From contig NW_026570255.1 in assembly GCF_019649055.1 (NCBI RefSeq), forward strand, positions 248,001 through 312,000: a stretch of DNA of 64,000 nt. The letters are read 5' to 3'. How positions within the stretch are numbered: position 1 is the first letter of the stretch; every line of letters begins with the position of its first letter. The notes beneath the pieces are model-generated. The model was not told the origin of the DNA. It did no database searches and saw only the letters and a program-made list of their open reading frames with translations. The stretch comes from Paramacrobiotus metropolitanus. Taxonomy: Eukaryota > Tardigrada > Eutardigrada > Parachela > Macrobiotidae. The position numbers were made by a program, and so were the translations under genes. Below are positions 10,945 through 21,461 of the stretch, piece after piece.

Positions 10945-11101
10945 CAGCTTAGGACTAAAAAGACGCATAGCCCATACCGTACCAATGTCGCAAGTGCACT
11001 TGTACGACAACCGGATATTTTAACTGAGTCTTACAGCGCACTGCGCCGCATGCTTTCGGAATGCTGTGGGTGGGATTACGCGTCTTTTCAGTCCTAAGCT
11101 G
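10945..11101. mobile_element. 157-bp MITE (family shared with 57109-57268), TA-flanked
   Basis: The ends CAGCTTAGGACTAAAAAGAC and, complemented, CAGCTTAGGACTGAAAAGAC form ~24-bp TIRs. The element is bounded by TA on both sides (10943-10944 and 11102-11103). A TA duplication and CAG-starting TIR are typical of Tc1/mariner-derived MITEs. A second copy in opposite orientation lies at 57109-57268. Sequence on both sides (11103 to about 11190, and about 10900-10944) also matches that locus, so the MITE was duplicated with its surroundings. Confidence 0.75.
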
Positions 11102-11467
11102 TAAGCCGAAGTTAGCGTTAGCTGAAATGTATTGTGGCCGAATTGAACGACGACCGAAACGAAAACGGCCAAAGTAATGAATGAAACTACTAGTAGCCAA
11201 ACATTTCCCAGTCAATGAGCGTCGCGCCGTTGCACGCATCCTATCTACTTCACCTATGACTACTTTATGTATACAACTAATACAAGTATAGTAGTTCAAA
11301 AACTTCTCAGCTGGGTGGTGCACTGGTGCCTTGTGAAACGGCAGGGAAACAACCCTGTTTTTACGTCAATGCGCTCGCTTTCTCTGCCCCGCCCATCAGA
11401 CTTCAGCACACATTTAGAGTCGAATCGCAGTAAATGATTTGTTGTAGGAAAATGCAGTTTTAACAGG

Positions 11468-12025
11468 CTGTAACAAAAAAATTTCCTCTAATTTCTCCTG
11501 ATCCGGTATTGTGCCCATCACGCACATAACGTTTCCTCTTTGAATTTGTATGGAGATCCGTTGCCAGAAAAATTCCTTCGCCCGTGGTTGCCCGGTAGTG
11601 GTCGCGATGAGGAGTCCGACTTTATCGCCAGCTTCTTAGCTCCATCGCCCAAAGGTCCGTATGTTTCAAAGCCAGCGGCGACAAAATTATACCTTAGCTG
11701 AAGCCACGCATGTTTTGCGAGCTTTTTTGCTTTTTTGCCAGTTCCGCTGCGGCACCGACATTGACGGCTGTACGGTCGAGATAAGAAGCTGCCAGAGTGT
11801 CCACACAGGTTACGTCTATTGCGAGTGGTTTACCACGTTCCCATGGGACAAGCGTAACTACATCCGGTCTTTTGTTACCTACTAAGGCCAATCCTTTCGG
11901 TTCCACTCTGGCAGGAAAACCACCCGTCGTTAACGCGCGAGCGAACTCCTTGCTGATGCCATCATGTCTAGGTAGACGTCCGGCTGATCGTTTGCACCGC
12001 AATCCATGTCTCCAGTTCAAATAAG
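11468..12025 (-). pseudogene. Reverse-transcriptase element, C-terminal fragment (R2)
   Basis: Minus-strand translation begins NWRHGLRCKRSAGRLPRHDG, then NKRPDVVTLVPWERGKPLAI followed by DVTCVDTLAASYLD. After one or two frameshifts near 11640-11700 it continues FETYGPLGDGAKKL, then RAKEFFWQRISIQIQRGNVM and DQEKLEEIFLL. This is the C-terminal ~190 residues of an invertebrate retroelement polyprotein. The KRPD...IDVT pair resembles the PD-(D/E)XK motif of restriction-like endonuclease domains downstream of some non-LTR reverse transcriptases; that assignment is inference. The copy is 5'-truncated. Its 5' end abuts fragment R3. Confidence 0.7.
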
Positions 12026-12047
12026 TAAGTGAATATTCATTTATTTT

Positions 12048-12562
12048 TCAATATGTACAAAACGAGCTTCGCTCAACAGTAACAACCAAATGAAGAATTT
12101 GTCCCAATAAACTTGAGAAGAGACTGCATAAAACACTCATAGCATTACCACGCATAATCTCCAAACTTAAACGCTGAAACAAAAAACAGGTGGAGCGACT
12201 CTCGCCCGTCCTTAAAAACAACTTCTTACCAATCTCCTTTAAAGTAGCAATGCCAGTCTCACACCAAGTGCCAAAAGTCTCACATGGAAAGGCAACAAAA
12301 TTACAGCGATCAGTAAGCTCCTGGTATTTTTCACGGCAAAAATGTTTGGCAGCGGCGCCAGTACATTTTGAGGTCGCGTCGATGTATGAATTCTCCATCG
12401 TGTCTCTGCAAGTGACGTCCCATACTAACGGCTGACCGCGGTATCACTTCCAACGCGTGGCTCCATCCGGGCGCTTTCCATTTTTACGCAAAAAGCCAAT
12501 AGGCTCCGGATACGACTCAATGCCGGCATTACATAGCGCTCGCAATATGATATCGTTATGCT
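12048..12562 (-). pseudogene. Reverse-transcriptase element, C-terminal fragment (R3) fused to a broken F-box gene
   Basis: Translation reads RALCNAGIESYPEPIGFLRK, NGKRPDGATRW, a stop, YRGQPLVWDVTCRDTMENSY, and later QRLSLEIMRGNAMSVL. This is a different subfamily from R2 (WDVT, not IDVT). It starts right after the codon for Gln in the F-box gene's VAQ motif near 12563, so the junction is an insertion or rearrangement breakpoint. One in-frame TGA and the missing 5' part make it nonfunctional. Confidence 0.7.
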
Positions 12563-13700
12563 CTGCGCCACATAGTGGATAATATCCAGTAGCATCATCA
12601 TCTCATCGCTGCTCGTTTCCCGGTGCTTTGCATCCACCACAACATGCTGGGTACCGGAGTGCAATCGGTTATGCAACGTCGCCAAGCGGAGGAACGGGAC
12701 GTATTTCGGTTTGCCGTCTTCGCCGTCAGGGATCATAATTCGGCTGCGCAAGACTGGGGTTTCCATCATCTGGTTCCATCCTACACAGACCGCGCGCATC
12801 TTCATCTGCGCCACCGTGTCCAAGTGCGAGAACACTTCCAGCCACAACTCCATCGGCAGCGCCATCTTACCGGGGACCTCCTGATCCTTCTTGATGAGCA
12901 ACTTCTATTGGAGCATATCCGCTGCATCCTAAACCCGTACCACACACATACGAATGCCGATTGGAAATAAGAAGTCTTTCTTACCAGCAACTCCATATCC
13001 CACCAGCGATGTTCTTGTTTAAGATAACCCGGCTGATAAATGTACTCCAAACAGCCGTGCTCCATCCGCACCACGCAGACCGCAGAACGGTAGAAATCCA
13101 TCTTATGGCCGTTTAGTAGCCTGACGAACTCTTCTGCTTCTTCGGTGGACATCGAGAGAAATTTATCGCTGAGCGGCACGGTGTTTTTGACGAAGTTCCC
13201 GGATTTAATATGACGCTTTAATGCAACGCATCGCTTATACGAAACAAGTACCCCTGCCTGGATATTCAGAATAATTTTCGTCGGATCGGGCGAGCGAATG
13301 CGTTCGATGGGGACGAAATCGGTACAGTGCACGCCGCCTGCCTCACATGTCCACTGGACGATGACCCCTCCGTATTGCGCCAACGGGATACCGCGCTGGA
13401 ACATGGCCACGTTAGCCGGGAACCACGTCCAGGGACCCGACGGCGTCTCCGGCACCAGTGCTCCCCATTTCAACGGCACAACGTTTTTGACGTATGAACC
13501 AGCCAGATCAGCTTCGCTTTTCTTCGCAGGCCAGAAAAGTCTATTGAACGGAACGTATTCCCGGCGTCGGTTGGAACTTGGGACAGCTAAGATCGACGAA
13601 GAGCCCATTGCCCGCCACGTCCACCACGCGCCCGTACCGCACCATCCCGTCGTCGCCCAGAAACGTCCACGCTGTTTGGATGGTTCAGATCGCTGGGCAT
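12563..13700 (-). pseudogene. F-box-family gene copy 3, truncated and frameshifted
   Basis: Exon 1 is 13700-12985 and partial exon 2 is 12928-12563, with a 56-nt intron (GTAAGA...TTTAG). From the ATG at 13700 (MPSDLNHPNSVDV) an extra base near 13665 shifts the frame. A second indel near 13575 restores it before NRRREYVPFNRLF. Module 2 (ALVPETPSGPWTWF...TDFVPIERIR) and the F-box (LPMELWLEVFSHLDTVAQMK) are well kept. Exon 2 has an in-frame TAG eight codons after the expected acceptor, avoidable only by a weak alternative acceptor at that TAG. Homology ends at VAQ, where retroelement R3 begins, so the leucine-rich tail and exon 3 are gone. It is a clear pseudogene and a close relative of copy 1. 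Confidence 0.75.
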
Positions 13701-14810
13701 GGTTGACGATGGAGGACACACAGCGGAAAGTTTAATTCTGCTACAGCGTGCAGAAAACAACCTTCCTCAAGCTTTCTTCCTGAAGCTGAAATAAAGGATG
13801 GAAAATTTAAACAGCAACAGAATCCAGCAAAAGATCCTGAGGGACTGCCAGCGATAAATGTGCTTACCGTGAAATCACAGACCATGTGAAGAATTGCCTA
13901 CCAATGAGATTGAAAAAGCAATGAAGGCGGAAAATTAATGTACTGCAAGTGCTCATACAAACACGTATGGCAATTGGCACGACCACTTGGATTCGCTATA
14001 GCGGTTGGATAGCTCTTGCTTAGCCACCACAACCGGCTATTTAGCGAAACTTCCTGTTTTTAGGGTTGCACACGTATTTGCATTTAATTGGTATTAATTT
14101 AGTAGTATCGTATTTACGTACCTACCAGCTTGTTGATTGATAAGCGTGAATGCAGTACACTGCCAGTAAATTCAAACGTGCCAATAAATTATGGGTTCTG
14201 TCTTCTTGCCTGCCTACGGTAGTTTTGTAGCGGTCCTTAGCAGAAACAACGATTTTCTTTTATGCAACTTGGTCGGACAGAAAGTAGTGGGTGAATACTG
14301 ACAAAATAAAAAGAAACGAAAGTAGGAGAACAATTAAAAAGACGCAGTGCGTTAATCAGCAGTTTTATAAGTAATAGTTGCCAGATTAACAAGAAAGACC
14401 AAACGCTGTGACGCTCTCACGCAAAAAAAAAAACATTTTCATGTAATGATAAACACCTAAGATTTCTCGCTTCCCGGGTTACAAAGTTCATAACCAAAAT
14501 CCCGGCGCATTTCCCTCAGCATCTGCTAGACCGATTCAGCGAAACACTTGTTTAAAAAAACGCCCTTTCCCGTTAGTTCACGAAATGGTTGGTTGCAAGG
14601 TTGGTGAGACTGCTTCAGTCATCTCTTGAGCCGGCGGAGGCTCGTTAGGCAAGTTCCGGCTCCTCCTGGAAACGGGTGACGGCAGCCTGAAAAGTGTATC
14701 ATTAGCAAAGGTCAACAGGGCGTGGATAAATGACAATCACTAGGCAGCAGCCTTCAGAAAAACTCAACGTGCAAGCGCGGGCTCACTGCTTTATAGTCCT
14801 AAATTGAAGA
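13701..14810. other. Intergenic, nothing recognised
   Basis: This is the 5' flank of F-box copy 3 and unannotated DNA. I see no conserved exon, RNA gene or organised repeat. Confidence 0.4.
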
Positions 14811-14905
14811 CAGCCGTTGCATTCCTTTAATGACAGCCAAACTAAACCGTTGTTTAAGGAAAAGCAGTACAACGCCTTCTTCCCGTCATTTCGCACGTAA
14901 ACGGT
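14811..14905 (-). pseudogene. Reverse-transcriptase element remnant (R4)
   Basis: A short minus-strand stretch translates to LKQRFSLAVIKG. A one-base shift then gives NATAVF, matching QRFSLAGVKGNATAVV in fragment R7 (59736-60130). Only ~25-30 codons remain. Confidence 0.5.
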
Positions 14906-15399
14906 TACTCTGTGCATGGTTCACCGCGCTACCGCCTTTTTATTTAGTCGATCACTTGACAACTGGAAAGGTCAAAGGCAAGGCTCGGAACGTCAAAGAA
15001 AACTTACCGAAAACGCCGGTACTGCACGCGTTTCGTGCAGCGTAATAAATGTAAATGAATTATAAGGCACAACGCGTACTAATTTATTTAGATTGTGCAC
15101 TAGTTAAACGTATATTTTAATAACAACGTTATTTGATTATATAACGTGTGCTAACTTAATGTTCCTGCAACATCTGTTTTAATATCTGCAAAAATCTAAC
15201 TGTTTTTTAAGCATCTCAAAATAATCGGTTTATTGTGCTAACTTCATACAAGAAATTCAAACACGGAAAATGTGCCCTGCTCACCAAATCTGATATCGTA
15301 TACAGCTGCGCAAACGGATATTGCCGCAAACCCGGTTTCTTTGCAATACCAAAATACCGTAACTTGGACATTCTGGGTACACGTGAGCCAATCCTTTCA

Positions 15400-15455
15400 A
15401 AACTAGAATACACTTTAAAGTCCTTAGAATGCTAACCACTAGACTACCCCCCCCC
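15400..15455 (-). other. tRNA-5'-half-like relic (box A)
   Basis: The minus strand reads a G-run, then TAGTCTAGTGG (15446-15436), a perfect match to the pol III A box, within TAGTCTAGTGGTTAGCATTC as in D-arms of Gln/Glu/Asp-type tRNAs. No B box or 3' half follows at the right distance. It is probably the head of a tRNA-derived SINE or a tRNA relic, joined to the splice donor of F-box copy 4. The rest of 14906-15467 shows nothing. Confidence 0.3.
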
Positions 15456-15467
15456 TTGCATTCTTAC

Positions 15468-16208
15468 CGCAACATCTTCCATTCCCGGATCACTGTTGTC
15501 GCCATCAACTTGTCGGCAAATACAGCCTAAGCGTCCGTCCATGTAATCCACAATGGTAACCGTCCAGTTCTGCCGATCCGATAAGTCGTCATTAACGCGC
15601 TTGATGACCTTCTGGACCTCTTCAGTGGGCAGCGAGCGAAATTCATGGCCCATCGTCAGATGCACCGTCTGTTTGATGAAGTACCCGGGGCGAATATGCT
15701 CCAGGTGTTCCGGTCCTTCGCCAACCGACAAGGACGCGTTGTCCAACGCTGCCTGCCGGTCCGCCAGCCGGCGCAGACTGTGATCCGACTGCGGTGGCCA
15801 GCGGAGGCGTTCAAGCGGAACCATTTCGGTACACGGCTCCTCGCTGCCCTTCCGCTGCCACTTGGCTTCGGCTCCTCCGCCCTGGAGTGGTTCCGGCCCG
15901 AAAAACACCGCTTGACCAGGGTGCCACATCCACGGACCCTCCGGGGTCTCTGGCACCAGGACGTCCACGGGAACGGGCGTAAACTTTTTTAGTTATGGAA
16001 TAGAGGACCTCAGGTCCGTTTTGCTCGTCTTGTGCGGCACAAAGAGCCGGTCAAACGGGAAGTATTCGCGGCGCCGGTTGGGACAGACCTGGTCGATGAA
16101 GAGCCCGTCGTCCGCCACGTCCACCACGCGGCCCCACCGCATCATCCCGTCGTCATCCAGGATGTCCACGGTGTTCGGCCATTTCATTCCGCTGGGCATG
16201 GTGAACAC
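15468..16208 (-). pseudogene. F-box-family orphan exon 1 (copy 4) with an in-frame stop
   Basis: From the ATG at 16208 the frame gives NTVDILDDDGMMRWG, RRREYFPFDRLF, then a TAA at 15995-15993 and, in the same frame, VPVDVLVPETPEGPWMW, TEMVPLERLRWP, HIRPGYFIKQTV and DVAV. The exon ends at a normal donor (GCG/GTAAGAATG, exon end 15468). No exon 2 or F-box follows in 15000-15467; a tRNA-like relic lies there instead. It is the most diverged copy in the window. One nonsense codon and loss of the F-box half make it a pseudogene. Confidence 0.7.
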
Positions 16209-17543
16209 TGGCTGCGGCGCAAGATTACCAAAAATTTGTTAGAATTGCGCTGGAATTTCAGTAATTAAAAAATCATCGTTATCAGGGTCGCGTTTGGATG
16301 GGATTGCTCTGGCCAAAGTCAGGAGATTCGGACTGCACACGGCTCCACTGTAATAGCTTAATGAGCGGTACACAAGAATTTAATCAGAATGAAACTAATT
16401 TTGCAGCCGTACTTTGCAATTGCTTATATTCGGCTAGTTAGTCGCAGCGTAAGCGGCTTCGAGGGCAAACGGAATTCCAAGAGTCACAGTGGAGCTAGCC
16501 ATTTCTCTGAAAGCTTGGTTATGTTTCTCCAGAATATTCTGACCCTTGTTTTGGCTATTTTACTGCTTGTTAACCGACAAATCCATTTCCGACAGTTAGA
16601 TTTTTCGTGAATGCGCTGACTAACGTTCTGCTGAAACCGCTTTCATATTTATTCTTAGAAAATGTTGTAAAAGTTTATCTCGTCATTTTTGTCGTACAGG
16701 TACATATGGCAAAAGTTGCGCTATGAACGAATGCCGCTATACTGTATCTACCACAATGATAAAATTTACTCCTCTCAATACGAGTTCGAGGGTGATTTTC
16801 AAGGAGAAAAGTTTATTTCGTAATTTATATCGACTGTGTCTAATTTTAAGATGAATTCGGTAATGCATATTTCATGAAAAATACAAGTAGAGCGTGAATG
16901 TGGTGGTGCGCCGCAGTATACAGGTTGGAGTACCCGAAAATTTAATTCAGTTGCGAAGATAAGTTTCTTTCACCTGCAAGTTGCATTTGGTAGAACCATG
17001 AGTGCGATACTAACAACTTTTACATTTCATTGAACATAATAAACATGGGTGGCAGCACAGTACTCGCGTCCTTTTATTTTTCTGACAATCGGCGCAAACT
17101 GAAAAAATCGCTTCAAATGTTGATCGGATTAAATGCAGTTTTCATAAGAGACAGTGGCAAATCGTGCGTATATGAAGAAAACTTTTCAAGCCTGATCTGT
17201 ATTGCAAATTACACATATAGTGTACTACTCTCACTCCTCTGCGTGATTTTCATTCAAAACATGATACTGTACATGTCAAATATCAACAGGTTTACTGTTT
17301 ATAACAAATTTTGTGCATGCGAACTGTGAAGCCAGAGTTAGGAGAAAAACGTATTGACTAGATCGTCGGAAAACTACAGACCAGTTAAACTTTCTTGGCT
17401 GGAACAAGCCACAGTAGCTGACATTTTCCTTATTGATACACGATGATGAAGACACTACGAGTATTAGTAGAAATGTTTACCATCCATTTTTGGGTTTCTT
17501 TAGAATTTCTAATTTTTAGGATTTCTCCCCGATGGAGTCCGCT
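16209..17543. other. Intergenic, nothing firm
   Basis: A 99-codon frame at 17030-17329 (+) has one hydrophobic stretch but no recognisable motif, and I do not call it a gene. No repeats or RNA genes are seen. Confidence 0.4.
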
Positions 17544-18000
17544 ACTATCACGCCGGTCTCTAAAATTGGACTCATTGGTCAAGAAACCACAACGAGAAAC
17601 GTGCTAATTCCTCGTTCCACTGTACCGAGTCAACAGCGGGTAACACGCGACGGTCACACTCGCTGTCAACCGTCCAAGACCCTCCACGCGCCACACTCCT
17701 GCCGCCTTCTTTGACCCGGTACGAGCTGCATCAATAGAGCAGAAAGGCACCGGTTACCGGTTACAATTATGGCAAAATGTGCCACTATCACGCCGCTGTC
17801 TAAAATCTGACCGATGGGTTAAAAAAGCAGAGAGGGAAACTGTCGTGGCTTACTCGGTACTTCAGGTTCAGTAGCGGGTAAATCACGACGGTCACGCTCG
17901 TTGCCAACCGAGACCCTCCACGTGTCACATTTCTGCCTCCATCTTTAACCCGGTACAAACTGCATAAACAGATCACAAAAGGCATCGGTTACAATTATGT
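17544..18000. repeat. Tandem duplication, two ~235-bp units
   Basis: Unit 1 (about 17544-17780) and unit 2 (about 17785-18000) share CACTATCACGCCG, GGTCACxCTCG, GACCCTCCACG and ACCCGGTAC blocks in the same order, roughly 75% alike by eye. It lies directly upstream of the large hairpin at 18130 and may be part of the same composite element. Confidence 0.6.
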
Positions 18001-18129
18001 CACAACGTGCCGGTGATCTTCAGGTACCACGTGGACGCGAGATCTGTGCACCGCGGTACGCGGATCAAGCTGGACTGAGCCGTGGCTCACAACGCCAAGA
18101 ACACGTACGTCCACATGCGAACAGCACAA

Positions 18130-18697
18130 CATACAATGGACGACAAAAAGAGGTTGAACCGATCAGTCGGTCCGCGGTTCAAAAAATAGCCTGGCAACGA
18201 CACGCCACCAGTAAAACTTGACGCTTACTCACTTTCTTTGCATGCTACTTTCAAACGCTCGCGCTCCGTGAATAGCGAAGTGCAACTACATTAATTGCAT
18301 ATCAGAAGGTGTAGAAAAAAATCCTTAACTTTTTGTTGCTAAACATGCGGCTGTTTACGGCGAACAGCACAAATTCTAGCCATTTTGCTTTCCCATAGAC
18401 TTAAGCATAGATTGCAAGCCAAACGGTTTTGGGCACAGATCCTATGCTGTGCCTACGAGGAAGCAAAATGGCTAGAATTTGTGCTGTTCGCCATAAACAG
18501 CCACAGGTTTAGCATCAAAAAGTTAAGCATTTTTTTCTACACTCTTGATATGCAATTAGTATAGTTGCACGGAGCATCTGAAAGTAACATAAAAAAGTGA
18601 TAACGTCAAGTTTTACTGGTGGCGTGTCGTTGCGAGGTTATTTTTTGAACCGCGGACCGACTGATCGGTTCAACCTTTTTTTGTCGTTCATTGTATG
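18130..18697. mobile_element. 568-bp fold-back (hairpin) element
   Basis: The left arm (18130 to about 18400) is nearly complementary to the right arm (about 18450-18697). Examples are GGTTGAACCGATCAGTCGGT on the left against its complement near 18655-18675, and AATGGCTAGAATTTGTGCTG on the right against the complementary left segment near 18370. The loop is about 50 bp. There is no coding capacity. It is a nonautonomous fold-back transposon or an inverted tandem pair of one element. Confidence 0.75.
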
Positions 18698-19817
18698 CAG
18701 ACTACTAAAAATGGAAGCTATGACCAATTAAAATGGAAGCCGGCAAGCAAAACTAGCCACTATCGCAAAATTTCGCACAGCATACTGAATCAACCTTTCA
18801 CACATGTTCAACAAAAATCTCCAACATCGACAGCCTCAGTAGGGAAAATATGAAAGGAAAACCACATTTTAGTAATGAGAAAAATAACGGCATCATCAAG
18901 CCAAGGCCTGCTTTATATAGCTGCACTAAAAGCGGAGATATTCGAGCCAAATTAGAGACCGCCTCGCATTTGCACACGGTCTCGTGGAATTCGTCAAGAT
19001 GGAGAAAATGACTTACACTGCCAAGATCTGGTTCTCGATTGTCTATACTCGAATAGACAACTGATTCCGTGCATTCATCGGCGCCAGTCAACCATTGATT
19101 GCGTCGTATATGCGCGGCATGGATTTCCTGTCTCCAACAGTCACTGCTGCTGGCGCCGACCTTTATTCTGAATTCCTGATCAGTTTCCCTGCTGATCTCT
19201 TGAAATTTCAACGCTGCTGTTTTCACGTGCACCGAATTTCGTCTCGCCGGGTAAAATCCACCAGAATGAACGTCGGCGCCATACACGACTGATCAGTGCA
19301 GCAAATGTATGTCAAGCATGCACTGACCAGAGCATATAAAAACAGGTAAATTCCATCGACAAGCGAAAATCCACAATCAGTCTTTCGTTTGGCAAGTTTT
19401 TTTCCATCTGAGCTAATTCTTTGAATTCATGCGCATGCGGAGAAGACTCAAATTCTACTGCACTGACCACCCTAATATTACGCAGTCGCTGGTTTTTCTG
19501 TTGGTTCGTTTACTGAATTCTGGATTGCGGCGGACAACCGAGACGGCGCTGCCGGGGAAATTGTGGCCGCCGGTGTTTTCGTACCAAGGAACCGTGACGC
19601 CGAGTTTCCATGTATGAAAACACGTGGCAGCCATAACGGCGTTGTGCGCAGTACTGTTATGCTATGCGTGAAAATTGAAATACCATTGGGACTGGGAAAC
19701 ACGGGTTTGTATTAGAATGTAGCGATTCAGTGAATCGCTCCTTTCTAATCCAAAGCCGCGTATTTCGAATCACTTGGTGACCTTTTTCTTAACCGAGCCG
19801 CCGCGCCACCTCCACCT
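18698..19817. other. Intergenic with one doubtful first exon
   Basis: On the minus strand, 19286-19020 is open from an ATG (MYGADVHSGGFYPARRN) and reaches a good donor (GGCAGT/GTAAGTC). Upstream there is a TATATG box. I cannot recognise the product or find the next exon, so I do not call it. A TATAAA on the plus strand near 19335 is similar. Nothing else is seen. Confidence 0.25.
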
Positions 19818-20855
19818 GTTTAGGAAAATGGCCCGGTACATAGTGTTAAAAATGGGATACATACACTGAAACTTTTCGCTTTCGGGCACTCCGAATCACT
19901 TTTTTGTAATACTTTATATCATTCTAAAGCTACAGGATTTGTATAACGTACATTGTTCTGAAAACCGTTTGCGCGGACAACATCCAACATCCGGCTGCCG
20001 TACTAAAATGGTCTATAAGTTTAAATGCATTGTTGTGTACCAAAAGTCTGGTTTTACCCGATCTCCTTGAAACTTTGCTGCAAAAGACACGTGTATATAA
20101 TGTCGCTGCGGAGCCACAGTGGACAGCCTCGGCCACCACGGTCTGGTGTGTAAGTTGGCAAAAGGAAGACACGGTACTCATGCCTTGCTGAATGCAGCAA
20201 CAAAAAGAGCCCTGAATTCCGCCAGAGTGCCGTCGACGCTCGAGCCACCTGGACTGGATAGAGGAGATGGCAAGCGGCCGGACGGAGTTACTGCTTTTCC
20301 CTGGCGCAATGGGAAACCGTTGATGTGGGATGTCACTGTTGCCGATACCTTCGCCCAAACCTACATAGGGCATACGTCAAGCGTTCCAGGAAGTGCAGCG
20401 GAAGTAAGAGAAAATCAAGAGCTACGGAAGTACGATGGACTCGCGGATCGCTACGTAGTACAACCTCTGGCTTTTGAAACTACGGGAACTTTTGGACCGC
20501 TAACAAAGAAATTTTTCAAGGAGTTATCGAGGAAGATTTGCGAATGTAGCGGTAACCCACGGTCGGGGGAGTTTTTACGCCAGATATTCAGTATTGAGAT
20601 TCAACGAGGAAGTGCAGTGTCTGTCCTCGGAACTTTTAATGACATGAGAGACAACGAGGATGTTTTTTTAGCATTTAGATTGGCTGGTCGGGAATAATCA
20701 GTGCCCGAAAAAAAAAGTCGAAAGTGAACTAATTTCAGGTTCATAGCATTTTCCCATTTGTGTTAAAATTATGGTAAAAGGCTATAAACCTGAACGCGTG
20801 CGCGAAAGTTTTAGTTTATATATCCCATTTTTGACACCAAGTACCTAAACATTTC
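19818..20855. mobile_element. Inverted repeats bracketing a reverse-transcriptase fragment
   Basis: 19818-19885 and 20800-20855 are imperfect reverse complements. The left reads TGTTTAGG...GTTAAAAATGGGATACATA then ACTGAAACTTTTCGC. The complement of the right reads TGTTTAGG...GTCAAAAATGGGATATATAA then ACTAAAACTTTCGC. Between them lies the longest RT fragment (R5). The arrangement resembles a ~1-kb element with terminal inverted repeats that carries the C-terminal domain, or an RT copy inserted in an older inverted-repeat element. Confidence 0.45.
20101..20697 (+). pseudogene. Reverse-transcriptase element C-terminal fragment, longest open copy (R5)
   Basis: This is an uninterrupted 198-codon frame from CRCGATVDSLGHHGLVCKLA through LDRGDGKRPDGVTAFPWRNG and KPLMWDVTVADTFAQTYIGH to FLRQIFSIEIQRGSAVSVLG and a TAA at 20697. 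A TAA lies immediately 5' of it in the same frame, so it has no RT core. A Cys-x-Cys-Gly knuckle-like start, the KRPDG...WDVT pair (PD-(D/E)XK-like, inferred) and the IQRG(N/S)A ending are family hallmarks. There are no lesions across 198 codons, unlike every other copy here, so it is young or constrained. It is bracketed by inverted repeats at 19818 and 20855. Confidence 0.65.
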
Positions 20856-21059
20856 CCTTAAGTCTGCTCTTATCAAAGTGATGCTACGCACACCCCGTTT
20901 TTCATGCAGTGTTCAAGCCTATTCCGTGAATTCCATCGTTAAGGTAAAAAAAGCCTTAGAGCACGAGGTTGGCTGAAATTGCGCTACTTCTATGGACGAT
21001 TGCCACTGTGCTACGTCTGGCACAATGACGAAAATCAGGGATATCCTGCACATAGTCAT

Positions 21060-21461
21060 GGGATATCCTGATTACTCTGGTACCATGGGAGCGTGGAAAA
21101 CCGCTGGCCGTAGATGTAACAGGCGTGGACACACTCGCCGCATCGTATATCGACCATACCTCTGTGAACGTCGGAGCAGCAGCTGAACAAGCGGAAAGAA
21201 CGAAGCTGACAAAACACGCCTGGCTGCAACCTCGGTACAACCTCATGCCAGCAGCGTTTGAAATTTACGGACCATGGGGATGTGGTACTAAGACGTTAGT
21301 GGATAAGGTTGAAATTGGGATGGCTACTGCAACAAGCCAGAAACGAGCGAAAGAGTTTTTTAGGCAGCGGCTATCTGTTCAGATACAGAGAGGAAAACGC
21401 AATGTGTGTGATGGGTACAATTCCCGACCAGGATAGCATTGAGGAAGTGTTTTTGCTATGA
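21060..21461 (+). pseudogene. Reverse-transcriptase element C-terminal fragment (R6)
   Basis: The translation gives LVPWERGKPLAVDVTGVDTL then AASYIDHTSVNVGAAAE, GPWGCGTKTLVDKVEIGMAT, and FFRQRLSVQIQRG, followed by a one-base insertion near 21395 that shifts out of NAMCVMGTIPDQDSIEEVFL. Stop is at 21459-21461. A ~2-base loss near 21075 damages the KRPD motif. It is the same subfamily as R1 and R2. Confidence 0.65.

Noticed and set aside
19020-19286. Minus-strand first exon with a good donor
   Set aside because: Product unrecognised and no following exon found; kept only as a note in the intergenic entry.
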